Of a stretch of DNA of 30,294 nt, positions 6,622 through 15,549 are shown piece after piece. The stretch comes from UMGS973 sp045599945 (lineage in GTDB: Bacteria > Bacillota > Clostridia > Peptostreptococcales > Anaerovoracaceae), in NCBI GenBank assembly GCA_045599945.1, contig JAZRWY010000060.1, forward strand, positions 1 to 30,294, written 5' to 3'. The notes below the pieces were generated by a model. The model saw nothing but the letters and a program-made list of their open reading frames with translations. It did no database searches and was not told where the DNA came from. The first letter of the stretch is position 1; each line of letters opens with the position of its first letter. Position numbers and translations under genes: made by a program.

Positions 6622-7331
6622 AGATAGAAATCCTTGAAGGAGGCAGCGGCCTCTCTGATGTAATAGTTTGGAAGAAGTGCCGGTATTGTATAGGAAGAAA
6701 TGCCGGTCACATTCGTAAATCCATTGATTTCTGCAAGTCTGAGACATCTGTACATATGGAAATTGGAAGTGACAATTGTCAGTTTCAGATCTGGATCCTT
6801 CATGATTTCTTTTGCATATGTGATGTTCTGACTTGTATTCTGCGCCTGCTCATCCATAATGATATGCTGTTCGTCTACGCCGCGTTCAAGCAGCCAGTCG
6901 CGCATGCACAGTGCTTCTGAAATTCTTTCGTCTTCTCCCTGGGCTCCGGATACAATAATTATGACATTCGGATGGGTGTTATAGTAGTCCTTGGCTGCCT
7001 GCAGCCTGTGATAGAGTACATTGGACGGACTGTAATCTGCATTGACGGCAGCACCGGGAATCAGAAGATACTGGGTATCTGCAGGTTCTTCCTGAGCAGA
7101 AGCCATAATGATTGGCGATACTGCTCCAATTACTGCAATGGAGATCAGAAGCAGAAAAATGGTAAATGTTTTCTTTAATGCGGGCCGATGGATAAAACTT
7201 AAACCAATGAGAAGCATTCCCATTCCAAGCCATATGAAGTTGAAATAAACATGAAATCCTGAAAGTATGGTCAGCAGGATATAATACAGCACACATGCCG
7301 TACCTGTTACAATGAAAAAGCTCCTATACAC
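6618..7331 (-). CDS. DUF218 (YdcF/ElyC/SanA-like) membrane protein
   Basis: This 237-residue protein has three hydrophobic helices in the first 80 residues and then a DUF218 domain (about 87-225). The domain shows YLLIPGAAV, VSGAQGEDERISEA and the SQNITYA segment, where family members carry conserved Gly, Glu and Asn residues. Relatives YdcF, SanA and ElyC are linked to envelope or vancomycin barrier functions in other bacteria; the reaction is not established. The start is a GTG at 7331 with AAGGA nine bases upstream, overlapping the mutL stop by 8 bases, and the gene ends in an ATGA overlap with miaA. It sits tightly between repair and tRNA-modification genes, which says little about its function. 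Confidence 0.85.
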   Translation of the reverse strand: MYRSFFIVTGTACVLYYILLTILSGFHVYFNFIWLGMGMLLIGLSFIHRPALKKTFTIFLLLISIAVIGAVSPIIMASAQEEPADTQYLLIPGAAVNADYSPSNVLYHRLQAAKDYYNTHPNVIIIVSGAQGEDERISEALCMRDWLLERGVDEQHIIMDEQAQNTSQNITYAKEIMKDPDLKLTIVTSNFHMYRCLRLAEINGFTNVTGISSYTIPALLPNYYIREAAASFKDFYL

Positions 7332-9105
7332 GTTTAAACATCCTTTCTATCTGCGTTTTACTCATTCTGATGTAGGTTGGTCTTCCGTGAGGACAGGAAT
7401 ATGGATTTTCACATCCGGACAGTTCCCGGAATAATGAAATGATTTCTTCGTCTGACAGGTGCATGTTTCCCTTAATTGCGGCTTTACATGCTTTTTTTGC
7501 CAATTCATCCCGTATTTTCTGAGAATGGAAATCGCTTTCTGAACCGATGGAACCGATAAAGTCCTTCAGAAAGGTTTCTGCCTCCGACAGATCCATGAAG
7601 TATGGAATTTCCGTGATGCGGTAGGTACGATTTCCGAATTCCTCCAGGGTAAAGCCTGCTTCCGAAAGATAATCTAAAAAAGCATCATCGGTGACAGATG
7701 CAGGTATTTCCACAAGAAACGGAGCAAGAATGATCTGACGGCTCTTTTCCTGATCCTGGAAAGCCCTTGAAAACTTCTCATAGAAGACCCTTTCATGGGC
7801 TGCATGCTGATCAATCAGATACATGTTTTCACCGTCCTGCCCTATGATATATGTATCAAAGACGGTGCCTTTCACTGTCAGGTCGGTAAAATCAAATGGA
7901 CGGTATATCTGCTTTACCATTTCGACAGGTTCTTCGGCAGCCTTTGTTTCTGTTCTAAGACTTGACAATAATTCTTTTACGTTAATCTGTTTTTCCTCTT
8001 CTGCCGGAGGAATGTTTACAACGACTTCTTTTTTTTCGGAAGTAGTGTGTTTTTTCTCTTTCTGCTCTTTAATTTTCTGATCAAAACGGAAAATCTTTTC
8101 ATGAGAAACCTCCGGCGCAGCATTCATGGTGGATAAGGCTTTGCGGATTGCATCTACCGTAAATGCTTCCACTGCGCGTTCGTTGTCAAAGCGCACTTCC
8201 CTTTTATTGGGATGGATGTTGACATCCAGTGTTTCTGCAGGAACTTCCAGAAACAGAAAGGCAATTGGGAATCTTCCCTGGAACAGCCTTTCCTGGTAAG
8301 CTGTTTTCACTGCGCGGTCCATCACCTTGCTGGAAACAACTCTTCCGTTCACAAAGAATATCTGATTTTTTCTGCTGTTCCGGCTTTCTCCTGTATTGGA
8401 TACAAAGCCGCTGATTCTGCAGTTTCCATCTTCATGTTCGCAAGGAATCAGAGCCTTTGCAATGACTCTTCCGTAGATGGTTGCTATGGCATTGAGCCTG
8501 TCGCCCTTTCCCTGCGTGGAAAAAAGCATGGTTTCATTATTAATGACCCGGATTCGGATATCCGGGTAGCACAAAGCAATCTGCGACATGAAGTCAATGA
8601 TCATGCCTGCTTCTGTAGAATCGGATTTCATGAATTTCAGCCTGGCCGGTGTATTGTAAAAGAGATCTCTTACGATGATGGTCGTTCCGTCATCGCATCC
8701 GACAGGCGAAACATCTGCAGTCTGGCTTCCGTCAATTTCTGTTTTTGTACCTATGGAAGCATCTTTTGTCTTTGTAATCAGCTGGACTCTGGATACAGCT
8801 GCTATGCTTGCAAGGGCTTCTCCGCGAAAACCCAGTGTGGTGATGGAATCAAGGTCCTTCACCTTAGAGATTTTGGAGGTTGCATGGCGCTTGAAGGCAG
8901 TCAGCACTTCATCGGATGGAATTCCGCATCCGTTATCACTTACACGGATATATGTCCTTCCGCCCTTTCGTATTTCAACTGTAATGATATCAGCACCTGC
9001 ATCTATGGAATTTTCCACAAGTTCCTTGACAACAGATACCGGCCGGTCCACAACCTCGCCTGCTGCAATTTTGTCTGCTACGTGCTTTTCAAGAAGTCTG
9101 ATCAT
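7324..9105 (-). CDS. mutL: DNA mismatch repair endonuclease MutL
   Basis: MutL couples mismatch recognition by MutS to strand removal. The 593-residue protein has an N-terminal GHKL ATPase domain with ELVENSIDAGA (about 28-38), DNGCGI (57-62) and GFRGEAL (92-98), a lysine-rich linker (about 330-400) and a C-terminal dimerisation domain. The DQHAAHERVFYE motif (about 432-443), the ACK segment and CPHGRP near the end form the metal site of nicking MutL proteins, as expected for a bacterium without MutH. Its ATG shares ATGA with the mutS stop. An A8 run in the linker (8029-8036) could slip. Confidence 0.98.
   Translation of the reverse strand: MIRLLEKHVADKIAAGEVVDRPVSVVKELVENSIDAGADIITVEIRKGGRTYIRVSDNGCGIPSDEVLTAFKRHATSKISKVKDLDSITTLGFRGEALASIAAVSRVQLITKTKDASIGTKTEIDGSQTADVSPVGCDDGTTIIVRDLFYNTPARLKFMKSDSTEAGMIIDFMSQIALCYPDIRIRVINNETMLFSTQGKGDRLNAIATIYGRVIAKALIPCEHEDGNCRISGFVSNTGESRNSRKNQIFFVNGRVVSSKVMDRAVKTAYQERLFQGRFPIAFLFLEVPAETLDVNIHPNKREVRFDNERAVEAFTVDAIRKALSTMNAAPEVSHEKIFRFDQKIKEQKEKKHTTSEKKEVVVNIPPAEEEKQINVKELLSSLRTETKAAEEPVEMVKQIYRPFDFTDLTVKGTVFDTYIIGQDGENMYLIDQHAAHERVFYEKFSRAFQDQEKSRQIILAPFLVEIPASVTDDAFLDYLSEAGFTLEEFGNRTYRITEIPYFMDLSEAETFLKDFIGSIGSESDFHSQKIRDELAKKACKAAIKGNMHLSDEEIISLFRELSGCENPYSCPHGRPTYIRMSKTQIERMFKRV
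8029..8036. repeat. A8 homopolymer in the mutL linker
   Basis: The coding strand of mutL carries eight consecutive A at codons 357-359 (Glu-Lys-Lys). I saw no longer mononucleotide run inside a gene in this window. A one-base slip would truncate MutL before its endonuclease domain. Confidence 0.8.
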
Positions 9106-11678
9106 CTTTCCAGTTCCTCTTTCAGTTCCTCTAATATTTTAAATGCCTGACTTGGTGTTGTTTCCATCAGGTCAATCTCCCGGATCCGGTCTGTGATGTC
9201 GCTGCTCTGATTAAACAGGCTGATCTGCTGCTCTATGACAGGTTTTTCTTCGATTCTAGCCATGTTTAAAGCTGCATCGCTCTCCAGTTCCGAAAGCTTC
9301 TCTTCGGCTCTCAAAAGGAGTTTTTTTGGTACTCCGGCCAGCTTTGCAACGTGGATACCATAGCTTCTGCTGGCACTTCCTTCCACAATCTTATGGAGGA
9401 ATACAATATTTCCTTCTTCTTCTGCAACATCTACATTAAAATTCATGACTCCGGGGATTTCCTCCTCCAGTACGGTGAGTTCATGGTAATGGGTTGCAAA
9501 AAGCGTTCTTGCCTTGAATTTCTCGTTGCACAGATATTCTATTGCAGACCAGGCAATGGAAAGTCCGTCATAGGTACTAGTTCCTCTGCCGATCTCGTCG
9601 AGAATGATCAGGCTCTTTTTTGTTGCCATGTTCAGAATATAGGCAAGTTCACTCATCTCCACGAAAAATGTACTCTGCCCCTGGGTCAGATTGTCTGATG
9701 CACCGATTCTTGTAAAGATTCTGTCTGCAATGCCTATTCTTGCACGTTCGCATGGAACAAAGCAGCCGGTCTGCGCCATCAGAATGATGATGGCGGTCTG
9801 ACGCATGTATGTTGACTTTCCGCTCATGTTCGGTCCGGTAATGAGCATCATGGAGCGGTCCTGGCAGTTCAGATAGGTATCGTTGGAGACGAAGATTCCG
9901 TCACGGATCATCTGTTCCACAACGGGATGTCTTCCCTTTATGATTTCAATTTCATCGCCGTCATCCATTACAGGACGCACGTAATCGTTCTGACTGGCCA
10001 CATGTGCAAAGGAAGTCAGAACATCCAGCGCAGCGACGGCATCGGAAATATTCTGGATTTCTGTGATGTATTCCGAAATGGCATTTCGGATATTACAGAA
10101 CAGTTCATATTCCAGTTTGTTAATCTTAGCTTCTGCATTCAGAACAAGGCTTTCCTGCTCCTTCAGTTCCGGTGTGATGAAACGCTCTGCATTGGCAAGT
10201 GTCTGTTTGCGTATATAGTTTTCCGGAATCATATCATAATATGACCGGGTGACTTCCAGATAATAACCGAATACTTTATTGAAGCCTACTTTCAGATTCT
10301 TGATTCCGGTACGTTCCCGCTCAGAATTCTCCAGATTGGCAATCCATGTCTTTGCATCCCGGATGCTGTCATTTAAAGTATCCAGTTCATCGGAATATCC
10401 GCTCCGGATGACTCCTCCCTCCTTAACCGTGAATGGAGGATCTTCTGTGATGGAACGGTCAATCAGCTCCTTCTGCTCTGTCAGAGGATTGATCATTTCA
10501 TTCAGTTGAGATAGAAGTGTACTGTCCAGATCATACAGGCAGTCCTTAAGATCAGGCAGAATGCCAAGGGAAGCGGAAAGTGCAATCAGGTCCTTGCCGT
10601 TTGCAGTTCCGGATGCGATTCTTCCTGCTAGCCTTCTGAAGTCATAGACAGCCTTCAGAAGCTCCTTGATATTGTTACGGACCATGACCTGGTCTGTCAG
10701 GCATTCAACAGCATCCAGACGCAGATTGATGTCTTCCAGAGTATTCAGCGGTTCTACCAGCCATTTTTTGAGAAGTCTCGAGCCCATGGCTGTATGCGTC
10801 TTATCTATGACTCCCAGAAGTGAGCCGTGAACATTTTTGCTATACAGGGTTCTGGTGAGTTCCAGATTTCGGATGGTTGCCTGATCGAGTGCCATGTGCG
10901 TTCCGATTTCCACAATCTTTATGGATGTAATCTGCCCCAGGCTTTGTTTCTGTGTTTCCAGAACATAGGATAGAAGTGCGCCTAGAGACAGCACAGCAAG
11001 ATTCTTGTCTTCCAGTCCGATGCCTTTCAGTGCACCGACCTTGAACTGCCGCAATATGCTGGCTTGTGCACTTTCAGGATTGTAGCTGGCCGGGTTCAGC
11101 AGATTAAAAAAAGCATCTTCAGGATTGAAATATGAGGCAGCCGTCTCGTTGAGCAGAATCTCGCTGGCGTTAACTTTCACCAGCTCATTCATAAGGTCTG
11201 CAATTTGTGTGCCCTGAGAAGCATATGTTTCACCCGTAGAGATATCACAATAGGATAATCCAAAGCCATCTTCATTGACATAGACGGAAGCCAGATAATT
11301 GTTTTCGTTTTCTTTCAGCATGTTCTGGCTGGTCAGAGTTCCGGGTGTTACGACACGGATGACTTCCCTTTTTACCATTCCTTTTGCTGTTTCCGGGTCT
11401 TCCATCTGTTCGCAGATGGCTACTTTGTATCCTTTTTCAACAAGTCTTGCAATATATGTATCTGCAGCATGAAACGGAACGCCGCACATCGGTGCGCGTT
11501 CTTCCAGTCCGCAGCTTCTTCCTGTCAATGTAAGTTCAAGTTCTCTGGATGCTGTTTTTGCATCATCAAAGAACATCTCATAAAAATCACCAAGTCTGTA
11601 GAACAGTATGGTATCCGGATAAAGCTCTTTCGTATCCAGATAGTGCTGCATCATTGGCGATATTTTATTCTTTGCCAT
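9102..11678 (-). CDS. mutS: DNA mismatch recognition ATPase MutS
   Basis: MutS binds mismatches and short loops and recruits MutL. The 858-residue protein has the full MutS1 layout: the mismatch-binding domain with the F-x-E motif in GDFYEMF (F32, E34), connector, core and clamp domains, and the C-terminal ABC-type ATPase with Walker A GPNMSGKST (about 615-623), DEIGRGTSTYDG, and FATHYHEL. The C-terminal FKILEELKEEL helix suits tetramer or beta-clamp contacts. The ATG follows AAGGAG, which overlaps the stop of the aminotransferase gene 3 bases upstream, and the stop overlaps mutL, so MutS and MutL are translationally coupled. Confidence 0.98.
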   Translation of the reverse strand: MAKNKISPMMQHYLDTKELYPDTILFYRLGDFYEMFFDDAKTASRELELTLTGRSCGLEERAPMCGVPFHAADTYIARLVEKGYKVAICEQMEDPETAKGMVKREVIRVVTPGTLTSQNMLKENENNYLASVYVNEDGFGLSYCDISTGETYASQGTQIADLMNELVKVNASEILLNETAASYFNPEDAFFNLLNPASYNPESAQASILRQFKVGALKGIGLEDKNLAVLSLGALLSYVLETQKQSLGQITSIKIVEIGTHMALDQATIRNLELTRTLYSKNVHGSLLGVIDKTHTAMGSRLLKKWLVEPLNTLEDINLRLDAVECLTDQVMVRNNIKELLKAVYDFRRLAGRIASGTANGKDLIALSASLGILPDLKDCLYDLDSTLLSQLNEMINPLTEQKELIDRSITEDPPFTVKEGGVIRSGYSDELDTLNDSIRDAKTWIANLENSERERTGIKNLKVGFNKVFGYYLEVTRSYYDMIPENYIRKQTLANAERFITPELKEQESLVLNAEAKINKLEYELFCNIRNAISEYITEIQNISDAVAALDVLTSFAHVASQNDYVRPVMDDGDEIEIIKGRHPVVEQMIRDGIFVSNDTYLNCQDRSMMLITGPNMSGKSTYMRQTAIIILMAQTGCFVPCERARIGIADRIFTRIGASDNLTQGQSTFFVEMSELAYILNMATKKSLIILDEIGRGTSTYDGLSIAWSAIEYLCNEKFKARTLFATHYHELTVLEEEIPGVMNFNVDVAEEEGNIVFLHKIVEGSASRSYGIHVAKLAGVPKKLLLRAEEKLSELESDAALNMARIEEKPVIEQQISLFNQSSDITDRIREIDLMETTPSQAFKILEELKEELER

Positions 11679-11681
11679 TTG

Positions 11682-12875
11682 CTACTCCTTCTCCATGTAT
11701 GCCTTCAGGCCCAGAGCAATCAGCTGCGCACCTCTTCTCATGTCTTTTTCATTCAGAACATATGCGATTCTGATCCTGTCGTTACCAAATCCAGGAGTTC
11801 CATAGAATCCGCCGCCAGGTGCAAACATCACGGTTTCGCCCTGGTCTTCGAATTCTGTCAGCATGAACATCAGGAAGTCTTCCACATCATCGATGGGAAG
11901 TTTAACCGTCATGTAGAAAGCCCCGCCCGGCTTCATGCAGATGACTCCGGGAATCTTCATGATCTCTTCATATGCTGCATCTCTTCTTTTTTCATATTCG
12001 TCCCTTATTTCATCAAAGTAGGAACTGTCCATTCTGTAGAGTGCAGCAGCACCAATCTGGTCAATGGTGGAAACGGAAAGTCTTCCCTGTGCAATTTTCA
12101 TGAGACCTTCCTGGATTTTTTTATTTTTGGTGATGGCACATCCGATTCTTGCGCCGCAGGCGGAGAATCTTTTGGAAACAGAATCAATGAGAACCAGATG
12201 GTTGTCCAGTTCCTTGAAATTTCCGAATGAGATGACTTTTTTTCCATCAAAGGTGAATTCTCTATATACTTCATCTGCAATAATAATCAGATCGTGTTTC
12301 AGTGCAATGTCTGCGATCAGCTGCATCTGTTCTCTGGATAACAATGTTCCGGTCGGGTTTCCGGGGTTTGATAGACAGATTGCTTTTGTTTTATCTGTTA
12401 TGGCATCCTCGATCATTTTACGGTCTGCATAGGCATATCCTTCTTCTGCTCTTGTAGTGACAGGAACGACTTTCCCGCATGCTGCAAGAATAAAAGAATT
12501 GTAATTTGTATAGAATGGCTGAGGAATGATCACTTCATCACCTGGGTCCAGCAGCGATGTAAACAGCATGTAGAGCGCTTCTGAGCCTCCTGAAGTAACT
12601 AAGATGTCGCTTTTGTCATAGTGCATGCCATAGTTTTCATAGTACTGCTGAATGGCTTCGATGAGATCCGACATTCCACCCGATTCTGCATAGGCAATGA
12701 CATGGTTATCGTAATTTCGGATAGCTTCCATGAAGCATTCCGGCGTTTGGATGTCGGGCTGACCGATGTTCAGCCTATATACCTTAAGACCTTTTGCTTC
12801 TGCTTCAAATGCATATCTGTTAAATCTTCTGATTGGTGAAAACTGCATGTTTTCAACTCTATCTGATAATTTCAT
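11682..12875 (-). CDS. Class I/II pyridoxal phosphate aminotransferase (aspartate-aminotransferase-like)
   Basis: This 397-residue fold-type I aminotransferase shows NIGQPDIQTP near the N-terminus, the TSGGSEAL cofactor-phosphate segment, SNPGNPTGT, the ADEVYREF Asp and the Schiff-base lysine in DSVSKRFSACGARIG (about K236). An Arg near the C-terminus in RIRIAYV would bind the substrate carboxylate. It is likely to transaminate aspartate, alanine or an aromatic amino acid; the sequence does not settle which. The ATG has AAGGAG six bases upstream. It lies 10 bases after tlyA and 3 before mutS, an unusual neighbour for a mismatch-repair pair, and probably reflects operon fusion rather than shared function. 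Confidence 0.93.
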   Translation of the reverse strand: MKLSDRVENMQFSPIRRFNRYAFEAEAKGLKVYRLNIGQPDIQTPECFMEAIRNYDNHVIAYAESGGMSDLIEAIQQYYENYGMHYDKSDILVTSGGSEALYMLFTSLLDPGDEVIIPQPFYTNYNSFILAACGKVVPVTTRAEEGYAYADRKMIEDAITDKTKAICLSNPGNPTGTLLSREQMQLIADIALKHDLIIIADEVYREFTFDGKKVISFGNFKELDNHLVLIDSVSKRFSACGARIGCAITKNKKIQEGLMKIAQGRLSVSTIDQIGAAALYRMDSSYFDEIRDEYEKRRDAAYEEIMKIPGVICMKPGGAFYMTVKLPIDDVEDFLMFMLTEFEDQGETVMFAPGGGFYGTPGFGNDRIRIAYVLNEKDMRRGAQLIALGLKAYMEKE

Positions 12876-12885
12876 GTGAATCTCC

Positions 12886-13692
12886 TTATTTCAATGCTGT
12901 ATGTGATTCCAAAACTGTACGTTTCATATCTTCTTCGCAGATCTGTCCTTCTTCTGTCTTCTTCATGTACAGAAGATATTCGATATTCCCTTTGGCCCCG
13001 GTAACCGGTGAAAAGGTCAGGCCATGGGAATAGAGGCCGTTTTCATTGCCATAGGTGATGACATTTCGTATGACTTCCTCATGAACCTTTGCGTCACGGA
13101 CGATGCCGCCTTTTCCGACCTGGGCTCTTCCTGCTTCAAATTGAGGTTTTACGAGACATACCAGTTCTCCGTCCTGCCGAAGAAGCTTGGCTGCCACAGG
13201 AAATACCAGTTTTAATGAGATGAAGGATACATCGATGGAGATGAAAGTCACATCCGGATCAATGGTATTCGTATCCAGATAGCGGACATTGCATTTTTCC
13301 ATGTTTACAACCCTATCATCATTTCTCAATTTCCAGTCGAGCTGTCCGTATCCGACATCAATGCAGAAGACCTTTTTCGCTCCGTGCTGAAGCATGCAGT
13401 CGGTAAAACCTCCGGTGCTTGCCCCGATATCTACACAGGTTCTGCCTGCCAGATCAAAGCCATACAGCTGCATGGTCTTATCCAGTTTCAGCCCTCCCCT
13501 GGATACATAAGGACATGTATTTTCCTTTATGAATATATCCGCCCCTTCTTTCACCATGGTTCCGGCTTTATCGCACTGAATTCCATCCACAAATACGATG
13601 CCGGCCATGATGGCTGCTTTTGCTTTCTCCCTGGATGGAAAATCTCCGCGGCTAACAAGAAGCAGGTCCAGTCTTTCTTTATTTTCCTTCAA
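12886..13692 (-). CDS. tlyA: TlyA-family rRNA 2'-O-methyltransferase/hemolysin-like protein
   Basis: The 268-residue protein has an N-terminal S4 RNA-binding domain (about residues 6-65, ERLDLLLVSRGDFPSREKA) and an FtsJ/RrmJ-like SAM methyltransferase domain with DIGASTGGF (88-95). TlyA of mycobacteria methylates 16S and 23S rRNA at 2'-OH positions; close firmicute homologues are annotated TlyA or YqxC. The start is a TTG at 13692, needed to include the whole S4 domain; its ribosome site is weak and the first 14 bases overlap the end of dxs, so coupled translation is likely. The dxs-tlyA pairing is widespread in Bacillota. Confidence 0.92.
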   Translation of the reverse strand: MKENKERLDLLLVSRGDFPSREKAKAAIMAGIVFVDGIQCDKAGTMVKEGADIFIKENTCPYVSRGGLKLDKTMQLYGFDLAGRTCVDIGASTGGFTDCMLQHGAKKVFCIDVGYGQLDWKLRNDDRVVNMEKCNVRYLDTNTIDPDVTFISIDVSFISLKLVFPVAAKLLRQDGELVCLVKPQFEAGRAQVGKGGIVRDAKVHEEVIRNVITYGNENGLYSHGLTFSPVTGAKGNIEYLLYMKKTEEGQICEEDMKRTVLESHTALK

Positions 13693-15547
13693 TTCTTTCT
13701 AAAATCCTTTCTGCTACATGGTCTGCATCAAGCAGATGCTTTTCGCGGAGCTCTGATGCATTACCATGCTCTATGAAACTGTCCGGCCATCCAAAACGCA
13801 GAAGATCTCCTTTCATTCCTGCGTCCATCAGAACCGCACAGACTTTTTCTCCGAAACCGCCTGCCAGTACATTATCCTCTAATGTAACCAGCATCTTACC
13901 CGCGGCAGCGGAGCGAAGAATTGCTTCGCGGTCGACAGGAACAGCAAATCTTCCGTTCACTACGCCGCAGCTGATGCCTTTCGTTTGAAGTATTTCTTTT
14001 ACCTGAATGGCAGTAGAAAGATCGCTGCCCAGCGCCCATATCTCCACCTGTGTTCCATCAGAAAGAAGCTGTCCTTTTCCCTGAATGATGGGCTCCTTCT
14101 GGAACTTCACAGGAAATGCGGGTGCAGAGCCCCTTGGATATCGGATGGCAACAGGCCCTTCTGCTTTGGCTGCATATTTCATCATCATTTCCAGTTCTTC
14201 ATAATCTGCCGGACAAAGAACAGTCATTCCGGGCATGCTGGAAAAGAATGAGATGTCAAAGATTCCATGATGCGTTTCTCCGTCTGCACCGACGACGCCG
14301 GCTCTGTCAACGGCAAAAATCACCGGAAGTTTCTGCAGACATACATCCTGCAGAATCTGGTCATAGCTCCTCTGAAGGAATGTGGAATAGATGCAGACAA
14401 ACGGCTTCATGCCGGCCTTTGCAAGCCCTGCAGCAAAAGAAACCGCATGCTCTTCTGCAATGCCGGTATTAAAGGTCCGTTCAGGGAAAGTATCTGCAAA
14501 TATGGAGAGACCTGTCCCTGAAATCATGGCTGCACAGACTGCACAGATGCTTTCGTCTTCCAATGCCATTTTTGTCAGGTTTCTTCCAAAAGCATTTGAA
14601 AAACTATCTGTATTCTGGGTCGTTTCACCGGTTTCCGGATCAAAGGTTCCGATTCCATGGAATTTATCCGGCATCTTTTCTGCATATTCATAGCCTTTTC
14701 CTTTTTTGGTGATGCAATGAATCAATATGGATTCACTGCTGGCTTTTGCAAGTTCCAGGACTTCACAGAGATCACTGATGCTGTGGCCGTCAATGGGACC
14801 CATGTATTTCAGACCGAAGGCCTCAAAAATGGCCGCATCATCTGACATGGCATATTTTAAGCTGTTCTTTACATTGGAAATTCCTTCTGCAACGGATGGA
14901 CCGATTACAGGAACCTTGTTGAGAACAGACCGTACATTCTCTTTTGCATTGATATAGTTTGCGGAAAGTCTCAGCTTATTCAGGTGCAGAGAGATTCCGC
15001 CTGTGTTTTTTTCTATGGACATGCCGTTGTCGTTCAGAATGACAATGACTTTTGTATCCATTCCCCCCAGATTATTCAGACCTTCATACGCCATTCCGCC
15101 AGTCAGAGCCCCATCTCCGATGATGGCTACAATCTGATGATGCTCATCTTTGAGAGAATATGCCGAGGCAAGTCCTGTTGCAAGACTGATGGAACTGCTG
15201 GCATGGCCGGTATCGAAGATATCATGGGGGCTTTCCGACTGCTTTGGAAAACCGCTCATGCCGCCGGCCTGTCTGAGTTCATCAAACCCGCTGCTTCTGC
15301 CGGTCAGAATCTTATGGACATATGTCTGGTGTCCCACGTCCCATATGAATTTGTCCTGCGGGCTGTCAAAGACTTTATGCAATGCAATGGAAAGTTCCAC
15401 GACACCAAGGTTTGATGCGAGATGCCCGCCTGTACCGGAAACCTTGTTTACGAGAAATGAACGGATATCCTGTGCCAGAACATCCAGCTCCTCCTCATTC
15501 ATGTATTTCAGGTCTTCCGGAAATGTATATTTTGTAAAATCTGTCAT
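13679..15547 (-). CDS. dxs: 1-deoxy-D-xylulose-5-phosphate synthase
   Basis: DXS joins pyruvate and glyceraldehyde 3-phosphate with thiamine diphosphate, the first and flux-controlling step of the methylerythritol phosphate pathway to IPP and DMAPP. The 622-residue protein is full length. Signatures include the N-terminal His in GGHLASNLG, WDVGHQTYVHK, the thiamine motif GDGALTGGMAYEGLNN (144-159), the glutamate in GIAEEHAVSFA, and DRAGVVGADGETHHG in the pyrimidine domain. The ATG follows the ispA stop by 2 bases with AAGGA upstream. Its product feeds IspA, encoded just upstream, and MiaA downstream. Confidence 0.98.
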   Translation of the reverse strand: MTDFTKYTFPEDLKYMNEEELDVLAQDIRSFLVNKVSGTGGHLASNLGVVELSIALHKVFDSPQDKFIWDVGHQTYVHKILTGRSSGFDELRQAGGMSGFPKQSESPHDIFDTGHASSSISLATGLASAYSLKDEHHQIVAIIGDGALTGGMAYEGLNNLGGMDTKVIVILNDNGMSIEKNTGGISLHLNKLRLSANYINAKENVRSVLNKVPVIGPSVAEGISNVKNSLKYAMSDDAAIFEAFGLKYMGPIDGHSISDLCEVLELAKASSESILIHCITKKGKGYEYAEKMPDKFHGIGTFDPETGETTQNTDSFSNAFGRNLTKMALEDESICAVCAAMISGTGLSIFADTFPERTFNTGIAEEHAVSFAAGLAKAGMKPFVCIYSTFLQRSYDQILQDVCLQKLPVIFAVDRAGVVGADGETHHGIFDISFFSSMPGMTVLCPADYEELEMMMKYAAKAEGPVAIRYPRGSAPAFPVKFQKEPIIQGKGQLLSDGTQVEIWALGSDLSTAIQVKEILQTKGISCGVVNGRFAVPVDREAILRSAAAGKMLVTLEDNVLAGGFGEKVCAVLMDAGMKGDLLRFGWPDSFIEHGNASELREKHLLDADHVAERILERIEGK

Positions 15548-15549
15548 CC

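Noticed and set aside
8546..8567. 8-bp inverted repeat ACCCGGAT-N6-ATCCGGGT in mutL
   Set aside because: Short and coding; similar 8-bp pairs also occur in mutS (10072-10090) and rimO (23309-23333), so the level is consistent with chance.
8212..9150. 312-codon rightward open frame antisense to mutL
   Set aside because: It lies entirely opposite mutL and the mutS end, is rich in Cys, Ser and Phe as antisense frames here usually are, and has no family motifs.
11469..12230. 253-codon rightward open frame over mutS and the aminotransferase
   Set aside because: It crosses two real genes in antisense and has no motif.
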